DNA from: Apostichopus japonicus
Taxonomy: Eukaryota; Echinodermata; Holothuroidea; Aspidochirotida; Stichopodidae
Assembly (NCBI RefSeq): GCF_037975245.1
Contig: NC_092583.1
Span: 9,896,764-9,960,763 of the forward strand
Reading direction: 5' to 3'
Length of the DNA: 64,000 nucleotides
Under the pieces are notes generated by a model. The model searched no databases. It was not told where the DNA came from and worked only from the letters and a program-made list of their open reading frames with translations. How positions within the stretch are numbered: position 1 is the first letter of the stretch; the number at the start of each line of letters is the position of its first letter. Below, in pieces: positions 11,686 to 24,104 of the stretch. A program made the translations under genes and the position numbers.

Positions 11686-12010
11686 TCGCATACATGAAGC
11701 TCATTCAAGCTTTAATTCCTAGATTACTGTGTTTATATTCAGTTTCAAACTTACTCTCTATTGACCTCAATTGACCTTTGGCCTCCAGCGGAAATGACAA
11801 GATTCTTGTACTCGATAAGGTGTAGCCACACACTACGTATGAAGTTCATCGAAGCCTTCCTTTTTGAGTACTTGTTTAGAAGATTTTCAGGACTGATTTC
11901 GGGACTGATTTTTGGCTTTCACAACTTAAACTAGGTTCATAAACTCACCAACAAGGATCTACAAACCAAGTGCGGACTTCATCCAGGTCTCACTTTCTGA
12001 GTTTTTGTGT

Positions 12011-13099
12011 AGTGTTGCTCCGATAATCAATATTAATTTCAATATCTGCAGCATATCCGTATGGGTAGAATTTCTTTCGCCTCAGTTTCGATATCGATAA
12101 ATAGCCAGCGGTCAATATGCCGATCATTTAATCAAAGAAACATGACACAAGCTTTTAAAAATATTTACCGATAAGAATCTGTAAACAGACATGCCACTTA
12201 GCGTTATGTACATAAAATCTTTGTCTTGAGTCTTGCGTTTCTGTATTATACAACTGAACACAACATAATTTAAACTGAACATATCCACTGACACCTGTTT
12301 TGCCGCTTGCAAATATTCTTGGCAAGAATCCAAGAAACTTTTTGCACAATCAATCACATTTTTAACTTGTAAACATGGCACATTCCGACCTAAGAACAAT
12401 GCACAGTGGTCAATCACAATGTAAGAAGTAATTTATGTGATTATATGTACATAACTACAGTAGTAGCCTATCACACTAACTTGCACAGTGCTTCTGAGGC
12501 TCCGCTGAGAATATAAGTTATAACATGTTCAAAACCCCCTACTAAATCATTCAAAAAATTGTGTATCTTATAAGAAGCTGCAAAGAGTATCATGGAGGCA
12601 GTTTGTTGAAACTTAAATGACTGATGAAAAGATTGTATTTTGAGAATCAAGTTTGTGTATCATAATTTGTTGCTAGTTGGTTTAGAAATATTTCAAACAT
12701 GAGGCACTGCTGATTTTGGCTAGGCTTAGTTGTTAGTATAGCCAGCTAATGGTAGGATATAATTTTCAGGGAATATATATGTGTATAAATATATATTAAT
12801 ATGTCTAAAATTTATTTTGAAGTTAACCATGTATGTATTTCGCAAGTATTGCATATATTTGTACTTAATATTTTCCGCTTTCTCACGCCATAGGTTACTG
12901 GTTGTGAGTTGTGCATACGATGATAACTTATGACGATAATTTTGATACTTTATGTATCAATGCATGACTTAAAAGTGAGATTTGACCTTCATTCTGGCCG
13001 TTTAAAAATATCGGTATCAGAATAAATTTCAGGATCAATATTGGGATTGGAATATCAGATATTGGCCGAAACCGTTTTTGGCGATATCGCCACAACACT
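12011..13099 (+). mobile_element. 1.09-kb TIR DNA transposon, copy B, with target duplication
   Basis: Begins AGTGTTGCTCCGATA and ends TATCGCCACAACACT, which are imperfect inverted repeats. TTGTGT stands on both sides (12005-12010 and 13100-13105), a likely target-site duplication. The interior matches copy A at 1-1348 over two blocks. Near the ends the sequence is rich in CGATATC-like palindromes. No transposase is present. Termini of the form AGTG...CACT recall hAT-type elements, but a 6-bp rather than 8-bp duplication leaves the superfamily open. Confidence 0.75.
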
Positions 13100-13253
13100 T
13101 TGTGTATGTATACAAGCTTTTCAGACTTTTATCTATGTTGACCTCCAGTGACCTTCAAACTTAACCAATTGATATATCTTCTTGTAAAAACAAAGGGGAT
13201 GGACAAACCATGTACAAAGTTTAACTAAGCTGCAGTTATGGAGTTATCATGTT

Positions 13254-13609
13254 TTAAAGGCATTGACGAGTCGCCCCAAACCGAGTGCCGCCCTATGATA
13301 AAGTTAACTTTCCGTTGCTTACAAGTGAAGTTTTTCTCTTGCCGCTGCAAAATGCAGACAGTAATGAAACGTGATACCTTGCTATCTCTAGCTGGACCTG
13401 AGATGTCCATCGCTGTATTGTTTGTACACTGTGCTGTGGGTATTGACCGCAGCTGTTTGTACTGACTGTACACTAGTGTCTAATTACCGAAGGTAACAAG
13501 CTGTGTGTGTATTTTCTGGGATCGATAGTGGTGTCTAACACTTCTGTTACACCTCATTCGAAACTGGGTCAATATTACCGGCATTAGACGTTTCTTCACT
13601 CCCTTTAAA
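13254..13609 (+). mobile_element. TTAA-flanked MITE, copy 4, inside older repeat
   Basis: Starts TTAAAGGCATTGACGAGTCG and ends CTTCACTCCCTTTAA. Removing it together with one TTAA restores ATGTTTTAAAAGG, which lines up with ATGTTTACAAGG in the uninterrupted repeat at about 5750. This is direct evidence of insertion at a TTAA-like site. Open frames at 13225-13473 (both strands) lie within it and are not genes. Confidence 0.9.
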
Positions 13610-13664
13610 AGGTTTTCATCAGGTTTTGACCTCTGAAGACATCCACTACTTTGCAATAAGGTTC

Positions 13665-14450
13665 AATATACTCCTCACTGTAGGTGGACTTTGTAGAATA
13701 GAGTTCACCCAAGCTGTAATATCACATGTATACATTCATACACGTACGAGACACATATCAACATGTCATCATAATCACATAGTTGATTCCTGTTTGCTTC
13801 CCCAAGAAACAAAAAAATACAAGGGCATATAGACTAGCTGATTTCCAACCAAAGCACTGCAAACAGGAAGAAGTAAAATCAAAGTAGGATTCCGAGCCAA
13901 GTAAGGATGACAGTAAATGATTCAAATAAATGGTTAAATGGTTAAATATTTATATACAAAGTGTGTTTTTTCTTCTCTAAAAAAAAAAATGATGTTTTTT
14001 TAAAGCTTTATACCTATCAGATTGGGAAAGTACCCGACAATATATAATCCCGAAAATGTCAGCCGATGAAGTTCCAGACCTTTTCAAGACATCATCATGC
14101 CTTGGCATAAATTGTGAAATTGATAAAAGGCAGAATATTACAACAAATCAGAGGGTAGCTGCATGCATCCACAATTGACAGCTCCGCGGACAGCAAATGT
14201 TCATTTGCCGTAAAAACAACCTTTTAAAATTAGTCATGAATGTAGTCATGAGTAGTCACGAGAATGAGGATTTTTCCACAGTTTTCAAGAGTAACCTTCA
14301 AAATTTCAAGAGGCAGGAGAGAGGGGTTAGGATTCCCTCTAGTTTTTCCCATCTAGTTGTTCCCATTTTCCCCATTTTGCAAGACTGTGTGGGAACCATG
14401 AAATGTTTGTACTTCATTTCCCCATTTGCTTTCGCACCAATTGCACTCAG
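13665..14450. other. No gene supported
   Basis: AT-rich intergenic or intronic sequence. Overlapping open frames at 14197-14498 run into the repeat at 14455 and are not supported. Confidence 0.55.
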
Positions 14451-14454
14451 TTTA

Positions 14455-14565
14455 CCATGTCCAAAATTAGGATGCTGAGGGGGGGGGGGGGGGAGCACAG
14501 CCGGGCTGCAAGGTATAATAATATTTTGTGATAAGCAGCTTCACACAATATACACTATAGGTCCC
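14455..14565 (+). repeat. Dispersed repeat (TTCACACAAT family) with poly-G
   Basis: CCAAAATTAGGATGCTGAGG, a run of about 16 G, GCACAGCCGGGCTGCA and GCAGCTTCACACAAT: the same order as 9848-9990. Confidence 0.6.
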
Positions 14566-14599
14566 TATTGTTTTGTTATTGATTCATTCTAGCTGATGA

Positions 14600-15635
14600 T
14601 CAATGGACCTGCATTTGATAGTACTTGTTCTATAGACCTGAATTTGATGGTGCATGTTCTACAGACCTGCATTTGGTAGTGCATGTTCTATAGATCTGCA
14701 TGTGATAGTGCATGTTCTATAGACCTGCATCTAATAGTGCATGTTCTATCGACCTGCATTTGATAGTGCATGTTCTATAGACCTGCATTTAATAGTGCAT
14801 GTTCTATAGATCTGCATTTGATAGTGCATGTTCTATAGACCTTCATTTGATAATATATTATCTATAGGCCTGCATTTAATAGTGCATGTTCTATAGACCT
14901 GAATTTGATGGTGCATGTTCTACAGACCTGCATTTGGTAGTGCATGTTCTATAGATCTGCATGTGATAGTGCATGTTCTATAGACCTGCATCTAATAGTG
15001 CATGTTCTATCGACCTGCATTTGATAGTGCATGTTCTATAGACCTGCATTTAATAGTGCATGTTCTATAGATCTGCATTTGATAGTGCATGTTCTATAGA
15101 CCTTCATTTGATAATATATTATCTATAGGCCTGCATTTAATAGTGCATGTTCTATAGACCTGCATTTGATAGTGCATGTTCTACAGACCTGTATTTGGTA
15201 GTGCATGTTCTATAGATCTGCATGTGATAGTGCATGTTCTATAGACCTGCATTTAATAGTGCATGTTCTATCGACCTGCATTTGATAGTGCATGTTCTAT
15301 AGACCTGCATTTGATGGTGCATGTTCTATATACCTGCATGTGATAGTGCATGTTCTATAGACCTTCATTTGATAGTATATGATCTATAGGCCTGCATTTA
15401 ATAGTGCATGTTCTATAGACCTGCATTTGATAGTGCATGTTCTATAGACCTGCATTTGATAGTACATGTTCTATAGACCTGCATTTAATAGCGCATGTCC
15501 TATAGACCTGCATTTCATAGTGCATGTTCCATAGACCTTCATTTGATAGCTGCTTTATAGACCTGCGTTTGATGCATGTTCTATAGACCTGCATTTCATA
15601 GTGAATGTTCAAAAGACCTGCATTTGATGCAGAGC
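14600..15635 (+). repeat. 29-bp satellite in 261-bp higher-order units
   Basis: About 35 tandem copies of a 29-bp unit (core GTGCATGTTCTATAGACC). Nine successive units form a 261-bp block that is itself repeated: diagnostic variants (ATGGTGC, CTACAGACC, CATGTGATAG, CTATCGACC, CCTTCATTTGATAATATATT) appear in the same order from 14635, 14896 and 15157. The first two blocks are almost identical; the third has diverged slightly. After 15418 the units decay (TAGCTGC, shortened units) and end near 15635. No coding content. Confidence 0.95.
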
Positions 15636-15639
15636 AATT

Positions 15640-17080
15640 ACAATGCTAACAAAAATCCCCAAAACTTTCTGGTTAGGGAATCTATGAATGATAATTCTAA
15701 CCTGTCTACAATCTATTTTATTCCTCATCTTCCTGACCTGCTACCTGGTAGAATTGTTACCCCCTCCCCTTCCCCCACCCCCAAAAAAATGTGAGACTGT
15801 CTGAATCTACCACTCTGAAGTACTACATTGCACTTTTCCGAACATTTCTCATTCCTGGAATTTCAGCCATAATGTTCACTGTGCTGTTTCTCTTGAACCA
15901 ATTTTCTTCACCATTTTTTAAGTTCTGAGTAAGGGTCCTCTGACATTTCAATGTTTTTCGACAGTTGAAGTTTTCTTAGGCTCAAGACCTTATTTTTATT
16001 GCTATACACTTTGCAGGGGTCAAAAACAGGGATTTTCCAGACACTTTTCAACCAAATTGTGTTGATATTTGACATTGGAAGTACGAAGGTCGTCCTTTCT
16101 TGTGTGTTCGTAAATGTCCTTGCATTTATCAATAATAAAGTTCTTAATGGCAAACTGTCTTGCAAATTTATGCAAAACTAAGCACGGAAGACTGTCTGCA
16201 TATTGCTGCAAACCTGAGCAAGGATGACCCAGTTACATCTCTTTCTTTTCCTTGTAAAATAGACACTGGAGGGACGAGAAGAAAAAAAACAGCCATTGTT
16301 TCAACCGCAATTAGAATTAAGTAAGTATGACGTGTGTTACTGTAATATTATATATGTATATTATATATATTGTGAAATATTCGACAACATTAATCGTACT
16401 TTACATAGTGTCACAAAATTGTGCAAGGTATCAATAACGATGAAAGACTCCATGATGGGTAGATTTGAAAGGAAGAGGCAGAGAGCAGTGATGTAGAAGT
16501 GGGTCAACAAAGTACAGAACTTGTTAAAATGTTAAAGTACTGCGGACATCTAGCCAATGTGACCCATATTCAGTACTCTTGTTGCGTGTGACAATCTCAT
16601 TCAAAATCGGTCGGAATTTTTTCGAACAGTTCTTTTTGTTTCTAAGATATGCACATTTGAAGTTTTTGATAAGTCTGGGGAACTCATTAAAACTGTGCAA
16701 ACTATGACATTAATTGCTGTGCTCATCAAACTTTCTTATTTTAGTCCTTAATAAGATAATCCCTAATTACAAGCCCACATATATCATTTGAATAATCTGA
16801 TATTCCTCTTTTCAAATAAGACAACAAAATAGTCCCAAAAATCGTCAAAGGCCACAAACCTGTGTTCAGTGTCGTTGAAATAAAGGTTGTACATTCAAAG
16901 GGATAATATAACAGAAAATTAGCCAGCCACTCCCTTTACATCATTAATGTGCAAAATTAACTAATGTTTATTCATCAATATAAATGGGATCGAGAAAAGA
17001 CTTCTTTCAATCTTTGATGGATTTTGATGGGAGTTGCAGCTATGTTCATGATTTCTACTGCCAATTAGAGTAATTAGGAC
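15640..17080. other. No gene supported
   Basis: AT-rich sequence. Open frames at 15908-16211 overlap on both strands and carry no recognisable motif. Nothing else stands out. Confidence 0.55.
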
Positions 17081-17099
17081 AATGGTGTTCCTAGGCATC

Positions 17100-17180
17100 C
17101 GTAGACCTTTAACAATCTATATGCTAAGTAGATGGGACAGTGCAATGCTAGACTTGAGGCAGGTAAGAGAAGAGCATGGT
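17100..17180 (+). repeat. GACAGGTAAG dispersed repeat, short copy d
   Basis: GCTAAGTAGATGGGACAGTG and GAGGCAGGTAAGAGAAGAGC, as in copies b and c, followed by a C-rich run at 17218-17230. Confidence 0.6.
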
Positions 17181-17321
17181 AGTTTTAGTTCATTCATTGT
17201 TCCTCGCCCTCTCCTTACCCCCCCCCCCCAATCCCCAAAAAATTCATCCAGCTCAAACATGTCCCCATTTCCATGTGTGTCATTAAGCCACCGCGACATA
17301 CTGAAGGGATCGGTAGATCGT

Positions 17322-17345
17322 TTATATATATATATATATATATGT

Positions 17346-17385
<40 letters not shown>

Positions 17386-17402
17386 CTTTACCTACATCTA
17401 CA

Positions 17403-17444
<42 letters not shown>

Positions 17445-17495
17445 TATTCATATATATATATATATATATTGATATTCATATATATATATCAAATC
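17322..17495. repeat. (AT)n microsatellite with short interruptions
   Basis: Alternating A/T broken by CTTTACCTACATCTACATCT and TATTCATATTCAT motifs. The long Tyr/Ile open frames here on both strands are by-products. Confidence 0.95.
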
Positions 17496-17784
17496 ACAGA
17501 TGGGGAGTTGTTCCATCACAAAGATAATATGATGCTAACTAATGCTACCCTCCCAGAGGTATAGCAACATGAAGAGAAACCCTTCCCCCCCCCCCACACA
17601 CAAATCCTTTACATCCTAACCGATGAATATATAGGTCGAGAGTTCACTGCTAACTGGAGGAGACTGAGGATAGCTAGATGCCATAGATGAGACAGACTGG
17701 AAATCCACGGCTACAAGCTGAGCATGGGAAGTATTTTAGAGTCCTTGTATCCAATGCAAACGATTGCAAATCATAAAAAACTTA

Positions 17785-17945
17785 CTGATTTAGATATTTA
17801 CAAGTGACGAGCTTATCTGTCTCCTCACAACCTTAGCACCTCATTCTACCATCTCTAGTATGCCCTGGTAATCTTTTAACACTGTGCACCCTCAACAACC
17901 GGCTCCTCCGGTCGTTGCCCTTCCTTCTCATTCTACCATCCAAAG
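17785..17945 (-). repeat. GACAGGTAAG dispersed repeat, copy e, with hairpin
   Basis: Inverted long copy: TATTTACAAGTGACGAGC, CTTATCTGTCTCCTCACAAC, CCCTGGTAATCTTTTAACAC. It is followed by a hairpin CAACAACCGG-CTCCT-CCGGTCGTTG (17893-17917). The same hairpin with different bases is in copy h at 24213-24238. Confidence 0.7.
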
Positions 17946-18307
17946 TGTCTATACATGTGTTTTCGTAGTGGATAGAAAATCTTACGGAAATTTGCCCGGA
18001 TACCTTGGATTTTTACCTTTAATACATCCTTTTGGATTTCAGAGACGTCCTCAGTCTTTAACAGCCTGATAAGTATCCTTTTCTTATAAAGGGAGGTAGT
18101 TTGGGGGCTGTTTTTGTGTGCGACCCACACCCAAGCGAGGAGCGAAGTAAATTCGACATGGTGCGTATTAAAGACTCCTAAGGGGATTATTTATCGTTAA
18201 CACCTTTGCACAGCTCAGTTCAATCACGGTGATGATTCTATAAAGGTTCTTTACACAAAAATTCAATATACATGTTTGTAATTTTAACATATATAGAGCT
18301 AATACTG

Positions 18308-18394
18308 TAAAACTGGATACCCACTCACTTCAATGTAGAACTGGATACCCACTCACTTCAATGTAGAACTGGATACCCACTCACTTCAATGTGA
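18308..18394 (+). repeat. Three tandem 28-bp units
   Basis: AACTGGATACCCACTCACTT followed by CAATGTAG, three times in perfect or near-perfect tandem. It is isolated, with no flanking gene. Confidence 0.95.
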
Positions 18395-18399
18395 AGTGG

Positions 18400-19870
18400 A
18401 AGTTATAGGTCATTCGACCTTTCCCTTCATGTATGTGACTTCTTTATAGAATAATACAATACCTGCCTTCCAGGTCAGGTAGTGAAACATAGCTAATACT
18501 TTTGATAAAATATTGGCAGAATTATTTTGTTTTTTCCAGACCAGATATGCCGATATAAAAGAACGCACACATTTTCCTCCTGCAAACTTCTTGCAAGAAA
18601 GGAACGAGGAAGGGCTTCCATCTTTATGTTTCTGTCTGAAAAATATTTACCGATTTCACAAAAAAATGGAAAAAAATGGAAGGGGGCCAAGAAAGGATGC
18701 AGACAGGGATGAGAAACATGTTATTTCATTATGAGGCGGAGCCAGTTAAATGTTACCTACTGATGACCGCCATCAATCATCCAGATGAGATTTTTAATCT
18801 CCAGGAAACATATCATGTCATTTCAAGACCATGTTTCACCTTAAAATGTGTTTTTTTTTTTCCTTTTAACTTTAATTCCTGTGTAAATATTATTGAAGCT
18901 CCCCACATGGGTAACATTTACCAACACCAGCTTTGGCAGCAATCTAGCTGTTATTAAGCTATCAAATCAAACACTTGGCAACGACCATGGGCAACTTTGC
19001 AAACGATGCTAAAAATAGCATCTGTTGCTTTAATTCAAAGACAAGCTGTTGTAGATTCTTGAATATGGAATGCGAAAAAGGTCAAACTTATTGATGTCTA
19101 AACTTCTGTTGTCCAAACTTGCGTCGTCGTCTAAACTTCCGTTTTGACATCAACGTGAGTTTGAGCAACAGCATGGTAAAACGGCAGCAACAACTTTAGT
19201 TTAGACAACATCAAACTTAGTTTAGACAACGAAATAAGTTTTCCCTTTTCGCGTTCCATACTTGAAGGCTTTTAAGCTCAGCCTATAGCATCTTTAATAT
19301 CAATATCTCACAATTTAACCAATATCTGTAGTTAATAATGTAAACAGGTACAGTATCTGCACTCATACTCCTAACAATTTGCAAACTATGTATAAGTTGA
19401 ATCTAAGATATCTCCATTCAAACCCAACTCCACCCCCCCTCCACCCCTCCCCCCAGCAAGTTCCAAAAGTAGCACATGGAGGAGGGGGGAGGATAGGAAG
19501 GGTGGAAGAAGGTGGAATCGGGTGGTGGAGGTATCTTGTCTAAAATTAAACTATTATCCTATGTGGAACGATTCCCTTCCCTGATTACTACTTCTGTTGG
19601 GAAACCACCATAAAAAATCAAATTATTACATAAAAATCTGCACCTAGATATATCCTTTTGTTATTGTCTTTTATTTAATGCATCATTGAAATCAAGTACA
19701 TTTGTTGAAATATAACAGAAAGTTTGTCTAAATTCAAGCTGTTGACTTTGTTGATTTACTCTTGGTTCTGCAATGATAATTAATGCATGAATGAAATGTG
19801 GCAAACGATCTTTACCTATAGGGCTCTCATGACCTCTGGAAGTGTCTCATCAACACCTCCGCTGATAGCA
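18400..19870. other. No gene supported
   Basis: AT-rich. The frames at 18493-18957 overlap one another and lack motifs. 19425-19535 holds a C-rich then G-rich block (CCACCCCTCCCCCCAGC; GGAGGAGGGGGGAGG) that can fold on itself. A motif of repeated 'gtctaaact' / 'agtttagac' occurs at 19095-19245. Confidence 0.5.
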
Positions 19871-19874
19871 TGAG

Positions 19875-20005
19875 GACAGAAGCGAACTTCATAGAGGTGA
19901 TAGAGAGGTGCACAGTGTTAAAAGGTACCAGGACATACTAGGTACGGTAGAATGTAATGCTAAGTTTGTGAGGAGACAGGTAAGCGTGGAGCGAAGTAAA
20001 TCATC
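19875..20005 (+). repeat. GACAGGTAAG dispersed repeat, copy f
   Basis: ATAGAGGTGATAGAGAGG, CACAGTGTTAAAAGGTACC, GGAGACAGGTAAGCGTGGAG and CGAAGTAAATC match copy a at 5281-5430 in order and spacing. Confidence 0.7.
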
Positions 20006-20556
20006 AAATTTATTATTTATGGTGCCAGCCTCTGGAGAAATTTGTTTGCTTTTCATTATGCCAGAATACCAGATCTCGAAAGATGGCTGAATGTCTCAAA
20101 TTAAGTAGTTCTGACGCGGCGCACAACAGTTTGCACAGCGTGAACTTGAGATATGTTAAGTCAAGAATTTTCATTGATCATGTGATGGCTTATTTCAGAA
20201 CAGAATGTTCCTTAAAAGTACAAGGGAATCAAAAAGTCATGACGTCTTTCCGTGCAAAACTCTACTTAAGTAGAATGATGAGATTGTGCCTTGATGCATG
20301 TTAATACTCATGCCAATACACGATTAATGCACTGGCATATTTAATGCAAAAATGTAGTATTTAGCAGGGAGAAAACTCCCATATCTAATTCCCAAAACTT
20401 GAAAAGGATGCTGAAACAGTGCCTCATTGCAGAAGGTGAATGGAAAATCTCGATCCGGACTAAGTCCGGTCGAAAAAGACTATCACCAAATGCAAAAGTA
20501 GTGAAAGATTTTAGAAGAAAAGTTTGCAGTCGAACACACATAGCTAGTCTTCGGAA

Positions 20557-20796
20557 GTGTTAGCTCAGTGGTTAACGCCGGAGCCTTCAATCATAAGGTC
20601 CCCGGTTCGAGTCACTCCCAGATTAATGTATGTCGTCCAGTTACAGAGTTGTTGACAATTGACAATTCATAATCATGGACGTTAAATATGAATGTAAGAG
20701 ACTGACTTTGGTCAGCTTGGGGCTTTGATAAGCCAATGAGGCTTCTTTGCGAGTTCCTGCTTGCAGGAGGATCTAAAATACATACATACATGTGTA
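20557..20796 (+). mobile_element. tRNA-derived SINE, full copy
   Basis: The head resembles a tRNA with an A-box (TAGCTCAGTGG, 20561-20571) and a B-box (GGTTCGAGTC, 20604-20613), the internal promoter of RNA polymerase III. A non-tRNA body follows, then a 3' region GGCTTTGATAAGCCAATGAG...CTTGCAGGAGGATCTAAAA ending in a (CATA)n tail. A second head is at 42722 and a second 3' region at 26818. The predicted tRNA fold is imperfect after the B-box (GTCACTCC), so this is a SINE and not a tRNA gene. Confidence 0.85.
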
Positions 20797-20862
20797 CGTG
20801 CACAGTGCCTCAGAAGATGGGGGTGGGAGGGGCGGGGGGGGAACAGTGCCCAACTGTTAGTC

Positions 20863-20935
20863 ATGTAGTACAGGTAGATAAGAAAGTGCGTATATGTTGA
20901 GACCGAGACAGGTAAGCGAGGAAATAAAGTCAATC
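20863..20935 (+). repeat. GACAGGTAAG dispersed repeat, short copy g
   Basis: GTACAGGTAGATAAGAAAGTG and CGAGACAGGTAAGCGAGG then AAATAAAGTC, parallel to copies b, c and d. Confidence 0.55.
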
Positions 20936-20939
20936 AAAA

Positions 20940-23455
20940 ACAACTTGTAAGTTGTAAGAGAAATGTGGCGTGAACAAATGGTACATGTCCTGCTGCAACA
21001 ACAACCAAAGAATATATATTGTTGATAGAGTTGTTTGAGTTGATCCTTCAAACTTTAAAAATGAAAAGTGTCAAAAATACTGGGACGGTAAGTCCCCTCA
21101 CGTCTTTCACTCCAATGAGATCCCAAATTTAGTGAGAGTTTGTTAAAGTAAAGCATGGACCAACACCAAAACGATCCATTGAAGTGTGACAAAGATTATG
21201 TAGCAGGTCTATGGGTCTAGTATTTTAGATAAACATATATGTATGCTGCTTCATTGCAGGTAGCAGCTATATAGATCAGAGAAATTGGGGAGAGATGTTA
21301 ACATCATTTATACCTCTGACTATTATCACTTTATTCTAGTTTTAAAGATAAGATTCAAGTTACACAGAGTAAAATGGGTTACAATGATGGTTATACACTG
21401 GAATATCCACCGTGCATGTGGATGGGCCAATATCGATATATCAAAGTTTTGTTTTTGTTTTTATCATACTGTCATGCCTGAACCTCAAGTATGGTACATT
21501 CTTTATTGCCAGACAGCCTCAATTTGACCTACAGAATACAGTGCTACCAGATTAATTAATGTACAATTAATCATTAATTCTGACTTAAGGCACAAGTAAA
21601 AAAAATATATATCAACTTTATATTTACAACCTCCTATACATTAGGATACATACATACGTACATGTGTTATTTAAAGTGGCATGTACTGCGTCTGTACAAT
21701 TTGGGGGGGGATACCCTCTCAATTACTAAACAGTTCACTGCAGTTCAATTTGTACGTGCTATATTAAAATGTTAACTGTCGCCATATGAATCAATCATGA
21801 CACTACAATTCCCCATTTCATCAGACACTGACGATATGTTACCTATCCAACCGTAACACACTTTCCTCCAATCATTCAAATACATGTGTATCCATCGATT
21901 ACCAATATTAACTGTTAGCTTGTTGCATGTAATGTTCACATAAAATTGTTCTAAGACCTTGAAATCAGTCAATGACACATAATTTTAACAGTTAGTAACA
22001 AACCTTATATAGAGACTTGCTGACTAAAATCATGTGGACTTAATTGCTAGACTACTAGCTAACTTAAATTGGATTTAAAACTCTCTGGGCTGTTGAACTG
22101 TGAATATTTTATTTTGAACAACAACTTGATATAAAGCTTAGAAAACCTGTGCAATGCTGTAAAAGTAATCCGTGCAGCAAACTTATGAAAGTTTTAAAAT
22201 GTTTATCAAATTTAAAAAAAAAAATCTTGGATGCTGTGCCCCCCCCTCCATTCCCCTTCCTCCAAATTATTCCCACAATTTGTAGAAGGTGGATTAAGTA
22301 TGGTAATTAAATGGCCCTGCATAGGACATTATTTTTCATGCAACTGCCTTTTTGAACATACTTTCTTTTTTTTTCATTTTTCATGCAATATTCATGAACA
22401 AACTACATCGTGGATTATGGAGCAGTGAGCATGGGTTGATGTCTACGACTGATATTGATATTGATCTTATGATTATGAGCATAGGTAGATAAATGCTAAC
22501 ATTCAGTACAAGTCTGCCAAGAAGTCGTTAAAACATTTCACCTCATCTTGTGGCCAATATCTAGCTTCTTCATATACCTATTAAAGTAGGACGTACTTAT
22601 ATATCCAATTAATATTTCAGTTAATCAAACTAAGTGGGTAGTTAATGATTGTATTTGAGTGATTCAGTCTTAAGCAATTCCTTTCACCCAGCTAGGCTTA
22701 TGGTCCTATTCATATTATTTTATCCCCATTATAAGTAGTAGATATTGTAGTAATTTTGCTAAACCTGATATACTACTGTTATTACTCAATAATTCAATTC
22801 ATCCAAACTAAGGTACAGTAACTATGGTACTTAAGGTAAGTTTTCATCCCAACCTACATAACTATTATAAACTATCATTACTTATCAAAGCCCATCAAAC
22901 ATTAATACATTCTACAAATTACAACTTCCCAGACATTATGTTCATATCAACAATAAAATAAACTCTACATTCTATAACTTTCTTTCCCTAACTGGAACTG
23001 TATCATGACAAGTTGATTAGATCAGGCACCCTTGAAGACGTTTTATTTTTCGATAACATACGAAAAAAAGTAACCAAACTTAGAACATACACATACTGGT
23101 GCTCCAAAGAGGCTAGCTTTTGATTAGTTTGACAGTTTTACCAAAACCTGGCTAGTATTATCCAAAGGTAAGATCGCAACTGATCAAACCAAAAAAGGAC
23201 ACCCTTTTAGTGGAGATAATTTTCCTTCAAAGGAACATAAAATTCAAGCACTAGTAGCTCTGTGATGTCATTTTTAGACTTGATCAAGTCCTTTATGTGC
23301 AATGACAAAAGAATGACCACTTATCAGCAGAATGGTTACTGAAGATGATTAGGACTGCAGTATTATAATCTTGATATGTTTTAGTCCATGAAGAAATGTG
23401 AGAAACATGAGCAACAGTAAACATTTCCACAGCTATACTGGTTTTCAATACATTC
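20940..23455. other. No gene supported
   Basis: A 2.5-kb AT-rich stretch. Short open frames (for example 21285-21527, 21772-21978) carry no motif. A C-rich run (22238-22262) is the only compositional feature. Confidence 0.55.
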
Positions 23456-23460
23456 ACCTT

Positions 23461-23830
23461 TTTAACGGGTGTGAAGACTCGCGCAAAAAGAAACGTTTAA
23501 TGTCGGTCATCTGACCTAGTTTCGAATGAGGTGTAACAAAAGTGTTAGACACCACCATCGATCCCAGAAAATACACACACAGCTTGCTACCGTCGGTAAT
23601 TAGATACTAGTGTACAATCAGTACATACAGCTGCTGTCTATACCCACAGCACAGTGTATAAATGATACAGCGATGGACATCTCAGGTCCAGTTAAAGATA
23701 ACAAGGTATCACGTTTCATTACTGTCTGCATTTTGTAGCGACACGAACAAAACGTCACTTGCAAGCAACAGAAAGTTAACTTTTTCAGATGGCCGCACGC
23801 GGTTTGGGGCGAGTCTTCAATGCCTTTAAA
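23461..23830 (-). mobile_element. TTAA-flanked MITE, copy 5 (inverted)
   Basis: Starts TTTAACGGGTGTGAAGACTC and ends CGAGTCTTCAATGCCTTTAA. Internal blocks match the other five copies. The open frame at 23618-23833 is internal and not a gene. Confidence 0.9.
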
Positions 23831-24104
23831 CATGCTAAAATCCTGTAGGCATAAATGTTAAATATGAATGCATTGTTTTAAAAATTCTAATAACTCGACC
23901 AAACACATCTTCGTGTAGCATCATTTATAAACAACATTGTACCTGCGGATGATTTTCAACATCATCTGTCCTTGACCGATTTTGTACGACGACGATGTAC
24001 GGATGTCATTTTGAGGACATAATTGTCTTATAATACTTAATCCAACAAGTTTTGTATTGCATCTCAGGAACTGACCTACTTGTCTATGTATATTATAAAA
24101 CTTA

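Larger units (their letters stand above)
11690..13660 (+). repeat. Old TGACCT-rich repeat interrupted by two younger elements
   Basis: Three segments (11690-12010, 13100-13253, 13610-13660) read as one dispersed repeat once two insertions are removed. The first has CTCAATTGACCTTTGGCCTC and TTCTTGTACTCGATAAGG, the second GTTGACCTCCAGTGACCTTC, the third GGTTTTGACCTCTGAAG. Comparable uninterrupted copies are at 5750-5870 and 37931-38180. Confidence 0.7.

Noticed and set aside
11331-11774. 147-codon open frame, the longest outside the receptor and microsatellites
   Set aside because: No motif, contains a poly-Lys stretch from an A run, ends inside a dispersed repeat, and no splice context.
20557-20630. 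A functional tRNA gene
   Set aside because: A- and B-boxes are present but the acceptor stem cannot be closed and the element continues into a SINE body with other copies.
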